From the NCBI GenBank assembly GCA_009773565.1, contig WSXY01000001.1, positions 124,001 through 188,000 on the forward strand: a DNA stretch of 64,000 nt. The letters are read 5' to 3'. Origin of the DNA: Actinomycetota bacterium. GTDB taxonomy: Bacteria; Actinomycetota; Coriobacteriia; Anaerosomatales; Anaerosomataceae. Both the position numbers and the translations under genes were made by a program. Position 1 is the first letter of the stretch. Each line of letters opens with the position of its first letter. The notes below the pieces were generated by a model. That model was not told the DNA's origin and did not search any database. It saw nothing but the letters and a program-made list of their open reading frames with translations. Positions 8,668 to 19,048 of this stretch are shown here, piece by piece.

Positions 8668-11216
8668 TCACTCGTAGTGCAGCGCCGCCACGATGTCGAG
8701 TTTGGTCGCCTGCCGTGCCGGGATGAGCGCCGCCACCACACCGAACGTCATGCCGATGACAAGCGCGATCGCGAGACCGTTGTACGGGAAGTAGTACGGC
8801 ATCTTGAAGCCGACCGTGTTCATCGCATCGACCATCGAGTAGCCGAGCCACACGCCCGCCAGCATGCCGAGAACCGTACCGAGTGAGGCGAGTAACAGCG
8901 ACTCCGCGATCACCATCCGCCGAACCTGCTTGCGGGTGGAGCCGATCGCCCGGAGCATGCCGATCTCGCGTGTACGCGCGAGCACGCCTATCGCGAGCGT
9001 GTTGAGCAGCGCGAGAAGCGACGGTACCGCCAGCACGAAGAGCATGAAGTACATCGCGCCGTAGACCTGCTGGAACGTCTTCACCTGCAGGTCGCGCCAC
9101 TCCTTCGTGTCGTAGAGAGCGAACTGGGGGAAGTCCTTGAGCGTGCTCTTGAGCGAAGCGAGCGACGCAGCCTTATCGGCTCCCGACTTCGCATTGGCCA
9201 TGATCACGACGTCGGCGGTAACACCGAAATCGCGCTCAAGCTCGCTTTGCGAGACGTACGCGGTGGCGAGCTTGGCGTTCAGGTAATCGCTCCCCACTGC
9301 GGCAATGGTGTACGTCTTGGTCCCTGCGGGCGTCTCAAGCTTCAGCTTCTCGCCCTTCGCAAGCCCGTTCTGCGCCGCGAAGATGCCGTTCACCATGATG
9401 GTGGAGTCGGTCCCCAGCTTCGCCAGGTCGACCTGCGAGGATCCGTCGGAGAACTCGAAACTCGCCACCTTCTGGTACGCCACGGGGTCGATACCGATGA
9501 CCTGGAGACTCGTGGTCCCCATAGCGGCTCTGCCGACGCGCAGCGTTGCCACGTCGCCCACGCCCTCGGTTGCCTTGACCTCGCGCAGGAGTGCGTCGTT
9601 TGCACCGACGGTGCCCGTCGATAGAAGCATATTGCTTGGGATGACGAGGAAGTCTGCACCCATCGCCTTGTCGATATAGCTGATGAACCCGTCAAAGACC
9701 GACGTGAATGTGCCGAGCAGTGCGATGACAACAGCGACGCTCACCATCATGGCCGATGCGGTCACGGCTGCGCGGCCCGCGTTGCGCTGGAGGTTCGCGC
9801 GGGCAAGCGCGCCCTCCTGCCGGAACGCGAGATCGATCGCTCGCCCGAACGCGTCGGTCACCGGCTTCACGAGCGCTGGCGTCACAAGCGCTAGACCGAC
9901 GAGGAAGACCACCGAGCTGAAGCCGACAACGCTGGTGTTCCTCGAGACAAGGCCGGCCACGGCCGCCGCGATGATGGCGGCACCGATCCACGCCCGGCGA
10001 GTAACGACCTTCTCGTACACGTCGCCCATCTGGGGACGCATCGCTTCAAGGGGTGTAATGCGCGCGGCCGCCCGCGCGGGGATGAGCGCGGAGAGTACGG
10101 TGACACCAACACCCATTCCGATGGCAAGGATCCACGTACTCGGCAAGAACACCGGCTTGCCGACAGACAGGTGGAGCAGATCGCTGTAGATGGAACTCAG
10201 GCCGCTCAAAGCAGCACTCGAAAGTCCGTAGCCGACAACAATGCCGATCGCGGTGCCGAGCACGCCCTGCACGAGGCTCTCGGTGAGGAACATGCCGAAG
10301 ATCGTGCGTTGCGACGCTCCGATCGCCCGCAGCATACCGATATCGTGGCGCCTCTCAGCCACCACGGTGCGGAAGGTGTTGAGGATGATGAAGCCCGCCA
10401 TCACGATGGCGAACACGCCGAACATGTTGATGATGAACGACCCGAGTTTAAGCGACGCGAAGAGCGACGAGTTCGCCTCGACCCCGCCCGTGAGATACGC
10501 GTCACCGACCGCTTTCTGTGCGGCTGCGGTAACGGTCGGCCGATCGGAGCCGGCCTTGATCGCAGCGTCCACCTCGCTGATGCGGTTGCCGGTGTCGAGC
10601 ATCGCCTGTGCGGCAGGAAGGCTCACGTACGCCTCGTCATTTCCGGGGACCGTCAGGATATCGAGCGTGCCGACGACCTCGAGTTTCGTCACGCCGAACG
10701 CCGAGGGGATCTCGAGCGTGTCGCCAACGCCAAGGCCAAGCGACTTGGCTGTGGAATCCGGAAGCGTGACCGACGGATTGCGTCCGGAGCCTGTCCAGAC
10801 ACGGTCGGCCGCCAGATCATCGGCGGTGAGGAACCGCCCTGAGGTCACCGGGTACGGGCGAACGCTCACGGCACTGTCGGGATCGACGCCGATGAGGCTG
10901 ATGGTGCCGACCGGATACTTTTTGGGCTGCAGCGCTACGGGCACTCGAAGCATCGGCGTCGCCGCAGCCACGCCATCGACTCCGGCCACTGTGGCGGCCA
11001 CGGATGCATCGAACTGGCCGGTCGACTTGGAAGTGACGACCAGATCCGTCTGTCCGGTAGCGGCAACCATGCTGCTCTGAAGCGATTGCAGCATGGCCGG
11101 CAGAATGCCGTTGAGCCCGAAGAGCAGCATGACCCCGAACACGATGGCAAGCGTGGTAAGCGCGGTTCGGAGTTTGCGTCCCTTCAGGTAGCGAATCGCA
11201 AGTGTGAGCTGGACGT

Positions 11217-11220
<4 letters not shown>
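8668..11220 (-). CDS. ABC transporter permease, double FtsX/MacB-type
   Basis: 850 residues. An N-terminal membrane anchor (LKGRKLRTALTTLAIVFGVMLLFGLNGI) precedes a large extracytoplasmic MacB_PCD-type domain, then a first FtsX three-helix bundle containing TVVAERRHDIGMLRAIGASQRTI; a second extracytoplasmic domain and a second FtsX bundle (ARTREIGMLRAIGSTRKQVRRMV) follow. This duplicated FtsX arrangement is usual in Gram-positive ABC exporters of lipoproteins, peptides or antibiotics. It overlaps its ATPase gene by 4 nt. No adaptor protein is encoded with it, so it is unlikely to form a MacA-type tripartite pump. Confidence 0.92.
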
Positions 11221-11948
<728 letters not shown>

Positions 11949-12053
11949 GTTGATGGTCTCCTTACTCATACGGCGCGTCAGGATCAACTGCTGTTCGGCG
12001 TGTCACTCGCTTCCGGGTTGATCGTGACGGCGACCACTCTACTCGTACCCAGT

Positions 12054-12953
12054 TTAGCTGCGACGCGACGGCGATCGCTTCTTGCCGGTTCCGTCGACGG
12101 AGGGCCTGCCTCGCATGGAGAAAGCTCCACGCGTGGCTCCCCACAGCCGCTCTGGAACCGCCGTATAGTCGACCGGCTCGGGTGCCGTCCAACCACGCTT
12201 CACGGAGACGATCCTCAGAGTAACGGTGACGAGAACCGCGACCACTAGCGCGACCGGCTTCACGATATGCATCCACGTGACAAGCAGGACGTAGAGGGTA
12301 GAGCCAAGCGCAGCCGCCGTCCCGGAAAGCGTGCCGGGCTTCAGAACCTGGGGCGTCTCGTTGCAAAGAACGTCTCGTATGACACCGCCGCCAACACTGG
12401 TGACAACTCCGAGGAGGACCGCTGGTACGACAGTCAGTCCCGCAAGCAGCGCCTTGTCGGCACCCACGATGGCGAACAGGCCGAGAGAGAGAGCGTCGAG
12501 ATACAGGAAGGGTCGCTGGAGACGTCTACCAAGCGACGAGAAGAAGAATCCGACTACCGCAGCGGCAAGCGCCACGGCAAGCAGGCGCCAGTGTTGGAAC
12601 GCCGCAATGCCTTGCGTCTGCAATAGGACGTCGCGCAGGATACCGCCACCGAGAGCGTTGACGACTGCGAGCACGGCCACGCCTGAGATGTCCATCCGCT
12701 TCTCAGCAGCACGCGTCGCACCAGAAAGGCCACCGACAAACGCAGCGGTGAGCTCGTAGAGCATCGGCACCTTCACGATAGTGGCGGTCACCGGAAGCGT
12801 CGTCGTGACAGCGGACGGCAAGGCGCTCGCGATGATGCCGGGCACGATCGTCGTGATGACGCTCGCGAAGCCGGTCGGCTCGACTGCGGAGGTCGCGACC
12901 GAGATGGCGGCACTAGCGGTTGCAGTGATTGATGCGGCGACAGATGCGAGCAT
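12054..12953 (-). CDS. TRIC-type (UPF0126/YadS) membrane channel protein
   Basis: 299 residues. Two UPF0126 repeats are clear: GGLSGATRAAEKRMDISGVAVLAVVNALGGGILRDVLL and FAIVGADKALLAGLTVVPAVLLGVVTSVGGGVIRDVL, each with the GGG-I/V-RDVL hallmark of prokaryotic TRIC (trimeric intracellular cation) channels; seven helices are expected. The family is normally near 200 residues. Here about 63 residues precede the usual N-terminus (MLYELTA, ATG at 12764), Ala/Thr/Val-rich, and about 45 charged residues follow the last helix. The long start has GGAG 8 nt upstream, so I keep it, but 12764 is a fair alternative. Confidence 0.82.
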   Translation of the reverse strand: MLASVAASITATASAAISVATSAVEPTGFASVITTIVPGIIASALPSAVTTTLPVTATIVKVPMLYELTAAFVGGLSGATRAAEKRMDISGVAVLAVVNALGGGILRDVLLQTQGIAAFQHWRLLAVALAAAVVGFFFSSLGRRLQRPFLYLDALSLGLFAIVGADKALLAGLTVVPAVLLGVVTSVGGGVIRDVLCNETPQVLKPGTLSGTAAALGSTLYVLLVTWMHIVKPVALVVAVLVTVTLRIVSVKRGWTAPEPVDYTAVPERLWGATRGAFSMRGRPSVDGTGKKRSPSRRS

Positions 12954-13119
12954 TCAGACACTCCGTGAGAATCGATGCGGGACGACTGAGACTCAGAACT
13001 TCCATCATGTACCTACCCGAACCGGCGTTCCGCGACCGATGGACACCTGTTACTTCGTACTCCCGTAGTAGCGTGCCAAGATACACCGCTCGTGGCTGTG
13101 CGGGCGTGGCTTCGAGGCT

Positions 13120-13131
13120 TACAGTAGTCGC
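13120..13131 (+). promoter_or_regulatory. Possible leaderless -10 element before histidine kinase
   Basis: TACAGT (13120-13125) lies 6 nt before the ATG at 13132, and the ten bases TACAGTAGTC are identical to those before the gene at 7083. No ribosome binding site is seen. The -35 region is weak. Confidence 0.35.
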
Positions 13132-14352
13132 ATGGACAACATCCTGAGCATACGAGCGCGCTGGCAGCGACTGAGTCCGTTCGCGGCCGATGTTGTGATC
13201 GCAGTCGGGCTCACGCTCCTTGTGTGGCTACAGATCTGGGCGTTCACGACGCTTCGTCCGGAGTTCGTACGATTCCCGCGCCCGATGCCGCAGCCCCAAG
13301 ATGCCTCGGTCCTTCCCTATCTGCTCTCAGGAGCCGCATTCCTCCCACTGATGCTACGCCGGAGGATTCCATGGCTTCCCGTCTTACTGACTTCGCTTGC
13401 CGCGCTCCTGTACTCGATGAGCCGGATGCCCCCGGCGATGACAATCCTCGGCCCGATGGTCGCGCTCTACTCACTTGCCGCGGACACGAAGGAGCGGCGC
13501 ACGACACTCATCACGCTTCTGCTTGCGGGCTCGGCTGTCGCGATCCCCGCGTTCGTCTTCAGCAACGTCTCGAAAGTCGTGGAGTCCACCGGCTTGTTCG
13601 TCATGCTCGCAGCCGCCGCGCTCCTTGGTGACACGGCACGGTCACGGAGAGCGTACATCGAAGCGGTCGAGCAACGCGCGATCGAGGCCGAGCGAACACG
13701 TGATGAAGAGGCGCGGCGTCGCGTCGACGAAGAGCGCATCCGTATCGCGCGCGAGGTGCACGACATCATCGCGCACAGCCTCTCGATCGTGAACGTGCAG
13801 GCAAGCGCGGGCATCACGCTCCTCGACGCCGACAATCCCGCGCGGGCACGCGAGTCGCTCGGGCATGTGCGCGACACGAGCAAGCAGGCGCTCGCGGAGC
13901 TGCGCTCGATGCTCGACGTGCTACGCACCGGCGAAGGCGACGCACCGCTCGGGCCGATCGCCGACATCACACAGTTCGAGAAGCTTGTGCAGCCCGTGCG
14001 GGACGCCGGTATCGCTGTCGACCTCTCGATCGACGTCGACCCTACGCTCGTCCCGGCGTACGCGTCTGTGTCTGCGTATCGCATCGTGCAAGAAGCGCTC
14101 ACCAACACCGTCCGACACGCAGGCGCGAGCCGCGTTCAGGTACAGCTCGCGGTCCGCGACGGGCTCCTTGAGATTGAGGTCACCGACGACGGCACCAGCA
14201 CCGAGGCTCCCATCGTCGGAGCCACCAGTGGTCACGGGCTTCGCGGCATGTCCGAGCGGGTAGGCGCTCTCGGGGGCACCTTCAGCGCTGGTCCGATGGC
14301 CGAGGGCGGCTTCCACGTGTCAGCGTCAATCCCCCTAACGAGGAGCGTCTAG
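13132..14352 (+). CDS. NarL-family sensor histidine kinase
   Basis: 406 residues. About four to five N-terminal membrane helices (residues 20-165), a charged helix (about 170-200), then a canonical HisKA_3 box with phosphoacceptor H210 (RIAREVHDIIAHSLS). The HATPase domain has VQEALTNTVRHAGAS (N box), EVTDDGTS (G1) and GHGLRGMSERVGALGGTF (G2). Organisation resembles the DesK/LiaS-type kinases common in actinobacteria. It is followed without a gap by its response regulator, which has start codon immediately after this stop codon. Confidence 0.92.
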   Translation: MDNILSIRARWQRLSPFAADVVIAVGLTLLVWLQIWAFTTLRPEFVRFPRPMPQPQDASVLPYLLSGAAFLPLMLRRRIPWLPVLLTSLAALLYSMSRMPPAMTILGPMVALYSLAADTKERRTTLITLLLAGSAVAIPAFVFSNVSKVVESTGLFVMLAAAALLGDTARSRRAYIEAVEQRAIEAERTRDEEARRRVDEERIRIAREVHDIIAHSLSIVNVQASAGITLLDADNPARARESLGHVRDTSKQALAELRSMLDVLRTGEGDAPLGPIADITQFEKLVQPVRDAGIAVDLSIDVDPTLVPAYASVSAYRIVQEALTNTVRHAGASRVQVQLAVRDGLLEIEVTDDGTSTEAPIVGATSGHGLRGMSERVGALGGTFSAGPMAEGGFHVSASIPLTRSV

Positions 14353-15027
14353 ATGCCGATCCGGGTCCTTATCGCCGACGACCAGGCACTCGTGCGCGCC
14401 GGTTTCCATGTACTACTCGACGCTCACGCCGACATCGACGTCGTTGGCGAGGCCGAGAATGGCCTTGAAGCTGTGCGCCTCGCTGCTGAACTCGCGCCCG
14501 ACGTCATCCTCATGGACATTCGCATGCCGGAGATGGACGGGCTTGAGGCCACGCGTCGCATTCTGGGCGACGGGGTTGAAACCGCGCCGCGTGTGCTCGT
14601 GCTCACGACGTTCGACGCCGATGAGTACGTGTACGAGGCGCTCCGGTCGGGAGCGAGCGGCTTCTTATTGAAGGACACGGACCCCGCGCAACTGGCTGAG
14701 GCAGTGCGAGTCATAGCCCGCGGCGACGCGCTTCTCGCGCCCGCCGTCACGCGACGGCTCATCACCGAGTTCGCGTCACGACCCGAGGTACGCCGGGCGC
14801 ATCCTGCCGAGCTTGAGGCGCTTACCGAGCGTGAACGTGAAGTACTCTCACTGGTGGCGCAGGGTCTCTCGAACGACGAGATCGCGACGCACCTCTTCAT
14901 CAGCCCGACGACCGCCAAGACGCACGTGTCACGCGTGATGACGAAGCTGATGGCGAGAGACCGAGCGCAGCTTGTGGTCATCGCGTACGAGGCGGGCCTG
15001 GTTGTAGTAGCGCCGAGCGAGCGGTAG
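14353..15027 (+). CDS. LuxR/NarL-type response regulator
   Basis: 224 residues. Receiver domain with D9/D10, phosphoacceptor D55 (VILMDIRMPEMDG), VLTTF switch region and K in FLLKDTDP; C-terminal LuxR domain with TEREREVLSLVAQGLSNDEIATHLFISPTTAKTHVSRV. A textbook member of the family. It is the partner of the kinase directly upstream. Regulated genes are unknown; no obvious target adjoins it. Confidence 0.95.
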   Translation: MPIRVLIADDQALVRAGFHVLLDAHADIDVVGEAENGLEAVRLAAELAPDVILMDIRMPEMDGLEATRRILGDGVETAPRVLVLTTFDADEYVYEALRSGASGFLLKDTDPAQLAEAVRVIARGDALLAPAVTRRLITEFASRPEVRRAHPAELEALTEREREVLSLVAQGLSNDEIATHLFISPTTAKTHVSRVMTKLMARDRAQLVVIAYEAGLVVVAPSER

Positions 15028-15069
15028 CGAATCGTGGGAATCGACTCTGTGGTTTCCCTTGTCACAATC

Positions 15070-15094
15070 TCTACGTTTTTGTAGACTTTTCTAC
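15070..15094 (+). promoter_or_regulatory. Operator-like repeats before RHH antitoxin
   Basis: TCTAC (15070-15074) and GTAGA (15081-15085) form an inverted repeat around GTTTTT, and a further TCTAC copy follows at 15090-15094, just before the GGAGG ribosome binding site. Ribbon-helix-helix antitoxins bind short tandem inverted repeats like this. Role inferred from position. Confidence 0.5.
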
Positions 15095-15108
15095 GGAGGC
15101 GATTTCAC

Positions 15109-15390
15109 ATGATTGATTACGTGCAGATATCAGCCCAGATCAGCGAGGCGACGCGAGACAGGCTCGACCTGTACGCGCGCGAGACCGGTATGAAGAAGAG
15201 CCGACTCGTTGAGGACGCGATTCTCGCCCACCTCGATACGCTCGACGCTGTGCCGTCCGAGTACGTGATTCCCGCAAGCATCGTCTTGGATGCGGTCACC
15301 TGGGATGCAGTACTCGCCGACATCGAACGTCCGGCCGAGCCCACAGCCGCATTGCGCGAACTCATGCTGCGATCGCGCGATGCTGGTTAG
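15109..15390 (+). CDS. Ribbon-helix-helix antitoxin of a GNAT toxin module
   Basis: 93 residues. The first about 45 residues fit a ribbon-helix-helix DNA-binding fold: beta strand DYVQISAQIS, then helices ATRDRLDLYARETGMKKSRLVEDAILAHL. The rest is an acidic tail that would wrap the toxin. It overlaps the acetyltransferase gene by 11 nt. Such pairs (TacA/TacT, AtaR/AtaT type) have an acetyltransferase toxin acting on aminoacyl-tRNA and an RHH antitoxin that represses the operon. GGAGG precedes the ATG. Confidence 0.82.
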   Translation: MIDYVQISAQISEATRDRLDLYARETGMKKSRLVEDAILAHLDTLDAVPSEYVIPASIVLDAVTWDAVLADIERPAEPTAALRELMLRSRDAG

Positions 15391-15898
15391 AACGCTCGAA
15401 CGCTCGGACGTGCGCGTCGGGTTCTCGTGCGGCGAGCCCTCGCTCGACGTGTTCCTCGAGCGCTACGCCTGGCAGAACCAGACTCGTCACAACCTCGGCG
15501 TGACGTACGCCGCGATCGATGATTGGACTCGAAGGGTCGTCGGCTACTTCACCATCGCGGCAGCCTCGATCGCGAGTGACTCGGCCGATGCGCCACTCGC
15601 CCCGGGCGGTTACTCCGAGATTCCTGTCGTCCGCATAGCGCGGCTTGCGGTCGATACACGCGTCCAGGGAATCGGCCTTGGCTCGGAACTGCTACATGCG
15701 GCGCTTCGCATCGCGCTCGAGGAGTCCACGCGTATCGGGTGCGCCGGCGTCGTGATTGACGCACGCCCCGAGGCGACCGGCTTCTACGAGCGCTTCGGCT
15801 TTCGCCCGCTCGGCATTCTCGTCGGCGGCGGCGCGACGAGACCTCGTCCGGTGCCGATGTGGCTGGTTATTGGCTCGGTCCGAAAAGCGCTGGGGTAG
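15380..15898 (+). CDS. GNAT acetyltransferase toxin, TacT-like
   Basis: 172 residues. The compact sequence, with FSCGEPSLDVFLERYAWQNQ at the N-terminus, VVRIARLAVDTRVQGIGLGSELL (acetyl-CoA pyrophosphate loop, R/Q-x-x-G-x-G) and GFYERFGF with the catalytic-type tyrosine, is characteristic of the TacT/AtaT toxin subgroup rather than of metabolic GNATs. It is translated from an ATG inside the end of the antitoxin gene. Predicted to acetylate charged tRNA and stop translation, which is inferred from family and gene pairing. Confidence 0.85.
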   Translation: MLVRTLERSDVRVGFSCGEPSLDVFLERYAWQNQTRHNLGVTYAAIDDWTRRVVGYFTIAAASIASDSADAPLAPGGYSEIPVVRIARLAVDTRVQGIGLGSELLHAALRIALEESTRIGCAGVVIDARPEATGFYERFGFRPLGILVGGGATRPRPVPMWLVIGSVRKALG

Positions 15899-15976
15899 CA
15901 CTCGCACAACAGCAGCATGTCAGACCCTCCCCGTACGATGAGGCGAGATCTTTCCGTCTACCAGGGAGGGCACACC

Positions 15977-16183
15977 ATGCGAGAAGCATCCGCAGATGAG
16001 AATGATGCGAACGAAGTCGACACCCGCACCGCCACTGACCGGCTACTGCAGGATACGTACGGTGTAACCGACGAGGGAATACAGGCGCTTATCGAACCAG
16101 CGAAGGCCGACAAGGCCCGCGACGCCCTGCGCCCGCGAACCATACTCAAAGGTAGGGCGGGCTCCCATCAGCAGCTCACGTGA
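15977..16183 (+). CDS. Small hypothetical protein
   Basis: 68 residues, hydrophilic and acidic at the N-terminus, basic at the C-terminus. The ATG has a strong GGGAGGG ribosome binding site 7 nt upstream, which is the main support for a real gene. I recognise no family; a short helical segment (TDRLLQDTYGVTDEGIQALIEPAKADKARDAL) dominates. Its last 8 nt overlap the 3' end of the DgcN-like gene on the other strand. Confidence 0.45.
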   Translation: MREASADENDANEVDTRTATDRLLQDTYGVTDEGIQALIEPAKADKARDALRPRTILKGRAGSHQQLT

Positions 16184-17507
16184 TCGGCAACACCGGCACC
16201 GATGCAATTGCCGCTAGTCCCCGTATCTTCACGTGCGGTCGCTGGGGAATGTCGCGCTTCAGCCCTTTGGTCAACGTCGGGAAGTGCTCAATGAGTGCCC
16301 GGACCAGCTTCTGGCATCCGTAGCTCAGCACATCTGTTGTCGGAAGATGGAAGAGCTCCTCGTATTGCTTGATGGCGCGCAGGACGCCAGTCTCGGTCAT
16401 GTCCTCGTGGCTCAGCGCGATAGCCACCACCTTGGCGGTCGAGATTGACTCGATCAGCTTGATTTCGCTCTCGATCGACGGCATCGGCAGCTGAGGGAAG
16501 TCGCAGCGGAACTTTCGCGCTGGCGGGTGCTGGATGATAACGCCGTCGGGCTTGCTCCCCTTGAGGATGCCGAGCGAACTCATGAACGCGGGGTGGCCCG
16601 CAGCGCCCTGGCCTTCGACGAGAATGATATTGGGATGCTCGTTCTCGAACGCCTCGACCACGGCGTTCTCGATCTCGCCGACCACGAACTGCGAGATGAG
16701 GGCGTCGATCGGCACACCGTAGCGCGCGCCTTGCATCATGCTCGACTGGCCCGTCGCGACAAGCACCGACTTGATACCGATCTCGTTCAGCGCCTTGTTG
16801 AGCTCCACTGCGGTCGTCCGCTTTCCACACGCGCAGTCGGTACCCAGCATGGCGATCACCGGGATGTTCACCTCGGAGATTCGACCGGTGAACACGTGCA
16901 GGTCTTCAAGGCTCGGAGGCTTCCTGATGTCAGTGATGGTGACACCTTTCCGGGTCGCCCTTTCGGCAAACTCCGAATCATCGGAAAAGAACTGGTGAAG
17001 GCCGTTGATGATGTCCATGCCACTCTCCATGGCCTCAAGCACCAGCAGTCGCTCATCGGCGGATATGCAGGCCTCGAGCGGGGCCTTCCCGTAGATGTAG
17101 CAGTCGGGGGTCGCCGGAAGTTTACCGAGGGCGTCGGCCAAATCTGCAAAGATCGGGATACCGGCGTTGCTGAGGCCCAGTTCCTCACCGGCATCCTTGC
17201 CAGTCAATGAACTGTCGATGACTCCGACGATGGTGTACTTCTCGGAATGACGAATGAGACCGGCGGCCGTCTTGCCGTCGATGTGACCGAATTGGTTCTC
17301 GCAGAACACTAGAGCGGTTTCTTTCACGTTGAGGCGAACTCCTCGCGTAGGGAATAGGCGCGACGCCACGCGTCGGCTTGTGGTCAACGCACCCGGGGCC
17401 ACTCGCATTCGGAAGCTGTCGCTGCCTTGCGCTAGCCTTTCGAGTTCGTGTGCGGTGTCGTGAATGCTTCGGGCCTGCGCCGCCAGCAGTTCAGAGAGAT
17501 TACCCAT
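16176..17507 (-). CDS. DUF1611 (DgcN-like) P-loop protein with N-terminal extension
   Basis: 443 residues. The region from about residue 63 (ETALVFCENQFGHIDGKTAAGLIRHSEKY) matches the DUF1611 N-terminal domain, and GTDCACGKRTT (about 222-232) is its P-loop; VEGQGAAGHPAF and IIQHPPARK follow in the C-terminal domain. A characterised relative, DgcN, acetylates D-glutamate using acetyl-CoA. Family members are usually 330-350 residues, so about 60 residues at the N-terminus are extra. The start is uncertain: ATG at 17507 has no good ribosome binding site, and a GTG at 17561 would be longer. No DgcA-like dehydrogenase partner is adjacent. Confidence 0.75.
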   Translation of the reverse strand: MGNLSELLAAQARSIHDTAHELERLAQGSDSFRMRVAPGALTTSRRVASRLFPTRGVRLNVKETALVFCENQFGHIDGKTAAGLIRHSEKYTIVGVIDSSLTGKDAGEELGLSNAGIPIFADLADALGKLPATPDCYIYGKAPLEACISADERLLVLEAMESGMDIINGLHQFFSDDSEFAERATRKGVTITDIRKPPSLEDLHVFTGRISEVNIPVIAMLGTDCACGKRTTAVELNKALNEIGIKSVLVATGQSSMMQGARYGVPIDALISQFVVGEIENAVVEAFENEHPNIILVEGQGAAGHPAFMSSLGILKGSKPDGVIIQHPPARKFRCDFPQLPMPSIESEIKLIESISTAKVVAIALSHEDMTETGVLRAIKQYEELFHLPTTDVLSYGCQKLVRALIEHFPTLTKGLKRDIPQRPHVKIRGLAAIASVPVLPIT

Positions 17508-17788
17508 GGATGTCCGAATGCGGCGCTGTTTCAGGAGTACGAAGAGCCTGAAACCTGCCACTCAGGGGGCGACTGCAATGAAGGGAAGGCGTCGAGTCAG
17601 CCGACCGGCAGTCCGGGTAGACGCGGTATTGCGCGCAGGCCAAGTATACCACGCCGGGCCAAACGCCCTCCGACGCATGGTCACGCGTACACCGCAGGGA
17701 GTACGCGGAATCACTCCCGTCGCAGGACGTTTGAGAGCGGCCGTCTGCCTACGATTGGAGCGTGAACAATTCCAACCGGAGGTGACGG

Positions 17789-19048
17789 ATGACCATCTCG
17801 AAGACGCTGCGACGATACCGTGGCTGGATCGCGCTCGGCGTGCTCGTCGCAGTTGGCGGCACGGCGTACGTGATGACGCGACCGGCGAGCAGCGACACCG
17901 CCGCAACCACGTACACGACCGGCACGGCAGCAACCGGCACGCTTTCTGTGACCGTCGCCGGCACCGGAAACCTCGAAGTCGACGGCACCACCGACGTCTA
18001 TCCCGCCACCTCCGGGACCGTCGCGTCGATCAAGGTCGCCGAGGGTGACAAGGTCGATGTCGGGGACGTGCTGTTCACACTCGACGCCGAGACCGCCCAG
18101 GCAGCGACGGCTAAGGCGCTTGCCGGCTACCGCCAGTCACAGCAAGGCGTTGCACAGTCGTCTGCAAACCTCGTCAAGGCGAACAACAACCTCGCCACCC
18201 TCCAGAAGCACGCCAAGGAGCCGAGTAGTACCGTCACAAGTGCGGATATCACCGCCGCAAAGGCGGAGGTCTCCTCGGCATCTGCTGGTCTGACTTCTTC
18301 AAAGGCGTCGCTGACCGTGGCGTCCCTGGAGTACGAGCAGACGCACGCGGCCGAGAGCGACCTGACCATCAAGGCATCTGCAGCCGGAGTCATCTACGCA
18401 CTCAACATCGAGGTCGGCGACACGGTCTCGACTTCGGGCGGCAGTTCGTCGTCGTCGAGCGGGTCCACGGGCGGCGGCGCCACCGGAGGCGCAACCACAT
18501 CCGCAACCTCGTCGTATTCGAGCGCGCCGATCGTCATCGCGCCTGTGCAGCCGCTCGCGGTGCACCTCACCGTGAACGAGGTCGATCTCCCGACGCTGAA
18601 GGTCGGTCAGCGCGCCGACATCGCCTTCGACGCGCTCCCCGACGTCATGGCAACCGGCAAGATCTACGACATCTCCAAGACCGGCACGAGCTCCTCGGGT
18701 GTTGTCACCTTCGACGTATGGCTGTCGCTCGATGTGGCCGATGCGCGTCTTCGCTCGGCGATGTCGTCCTCGGCCACCATCATCACGAGCGTCGTGAAAG
18801 ATGCGCTCCTCGTACCCAACGGCGCCGTGAAATCCGACGGCAGCGGCGGCTACTACGTGCAGACCCTCGACGCGAGTGGCGCTCCGCAGAAGGTCGTTGT
18901 GAAGACCGGCGAGGCCAGCGCGACGCAGACGCAGATCCTCTCGGGCATCGCCGCGGGTGACTCCGTCGTCACGGCATCGAGCAGCGCGAAGCTGACGAGC
19001 ACCAGCGGCGGCTTCATGGGCATGGGTGGCGGCGGTCCGCGTGACTAG
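17789..19048 (+). CDS. Periplasmic-adaptor (MacA/HlyD-type) protein
   Basis: 419 residues. Single N-terminal membrane anchor (WIALGVLVAVGGTAYVM), then a split biotinyl-lipoyl-like domain (GTVASIKVAEGDKVDVGDVLFTLD and, on the other side, ASAAGVIYALNIEVGDTV), a coiled-coil hairpin about residues 110-200, a Ser/Gly-rich loop (about 215-235), a beta-barrel and a membrane-proximal domain. In monoderms such MacA-like proteins work with MacB-type permeases to extrude peptides or drugs. ATG preceded by GGAGG; the next gene starts within its last codons. Confidence 0.92.
   Translation: MTISKTLRRYRGWIALGVLVAVGGTAYVMTRPASSDTAATTYTTGTAATGTLSVTVAGTGNLEVDGTTDVYPATSGTVASIKVAEGDKVDVGDVLFTLDAETAQAATAKALAGYRQSQQGVAQSSANLVKANNNLATLQKHAKEPSSTVTSADITAAKAEVSSASAGLTSSKASLTVASLEYEQTHAAESDLTIKASAAGVIYALNIEVGDTVSTSGGSSSSSSGSTGGGATGGATTSATSSYSSAPIVIAPVQPLAVHLTVNEVDLPTLKVGQRADIAFDALPDVMATGKIYDISKTGTSSSGVVTFDVWLSLDVADARLRSAMSSSATIITSVVKDALLVPNGAVKSDGSGGYYVQTLDASGAPQKVVVKTGEASATQTQILSGIAAGDSVVTASSSAKLTSTSGGFMGMGGGGPRD

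Noticed and set aside
18430-18500. Ser/Gly codon repeats in the MacA-like gene as a possible DNA repeat
   Set aside because: Codes for a flexible Ser/Gly-rich loop of the adaptor protein; no regular repeat unit or palindromic pattern.
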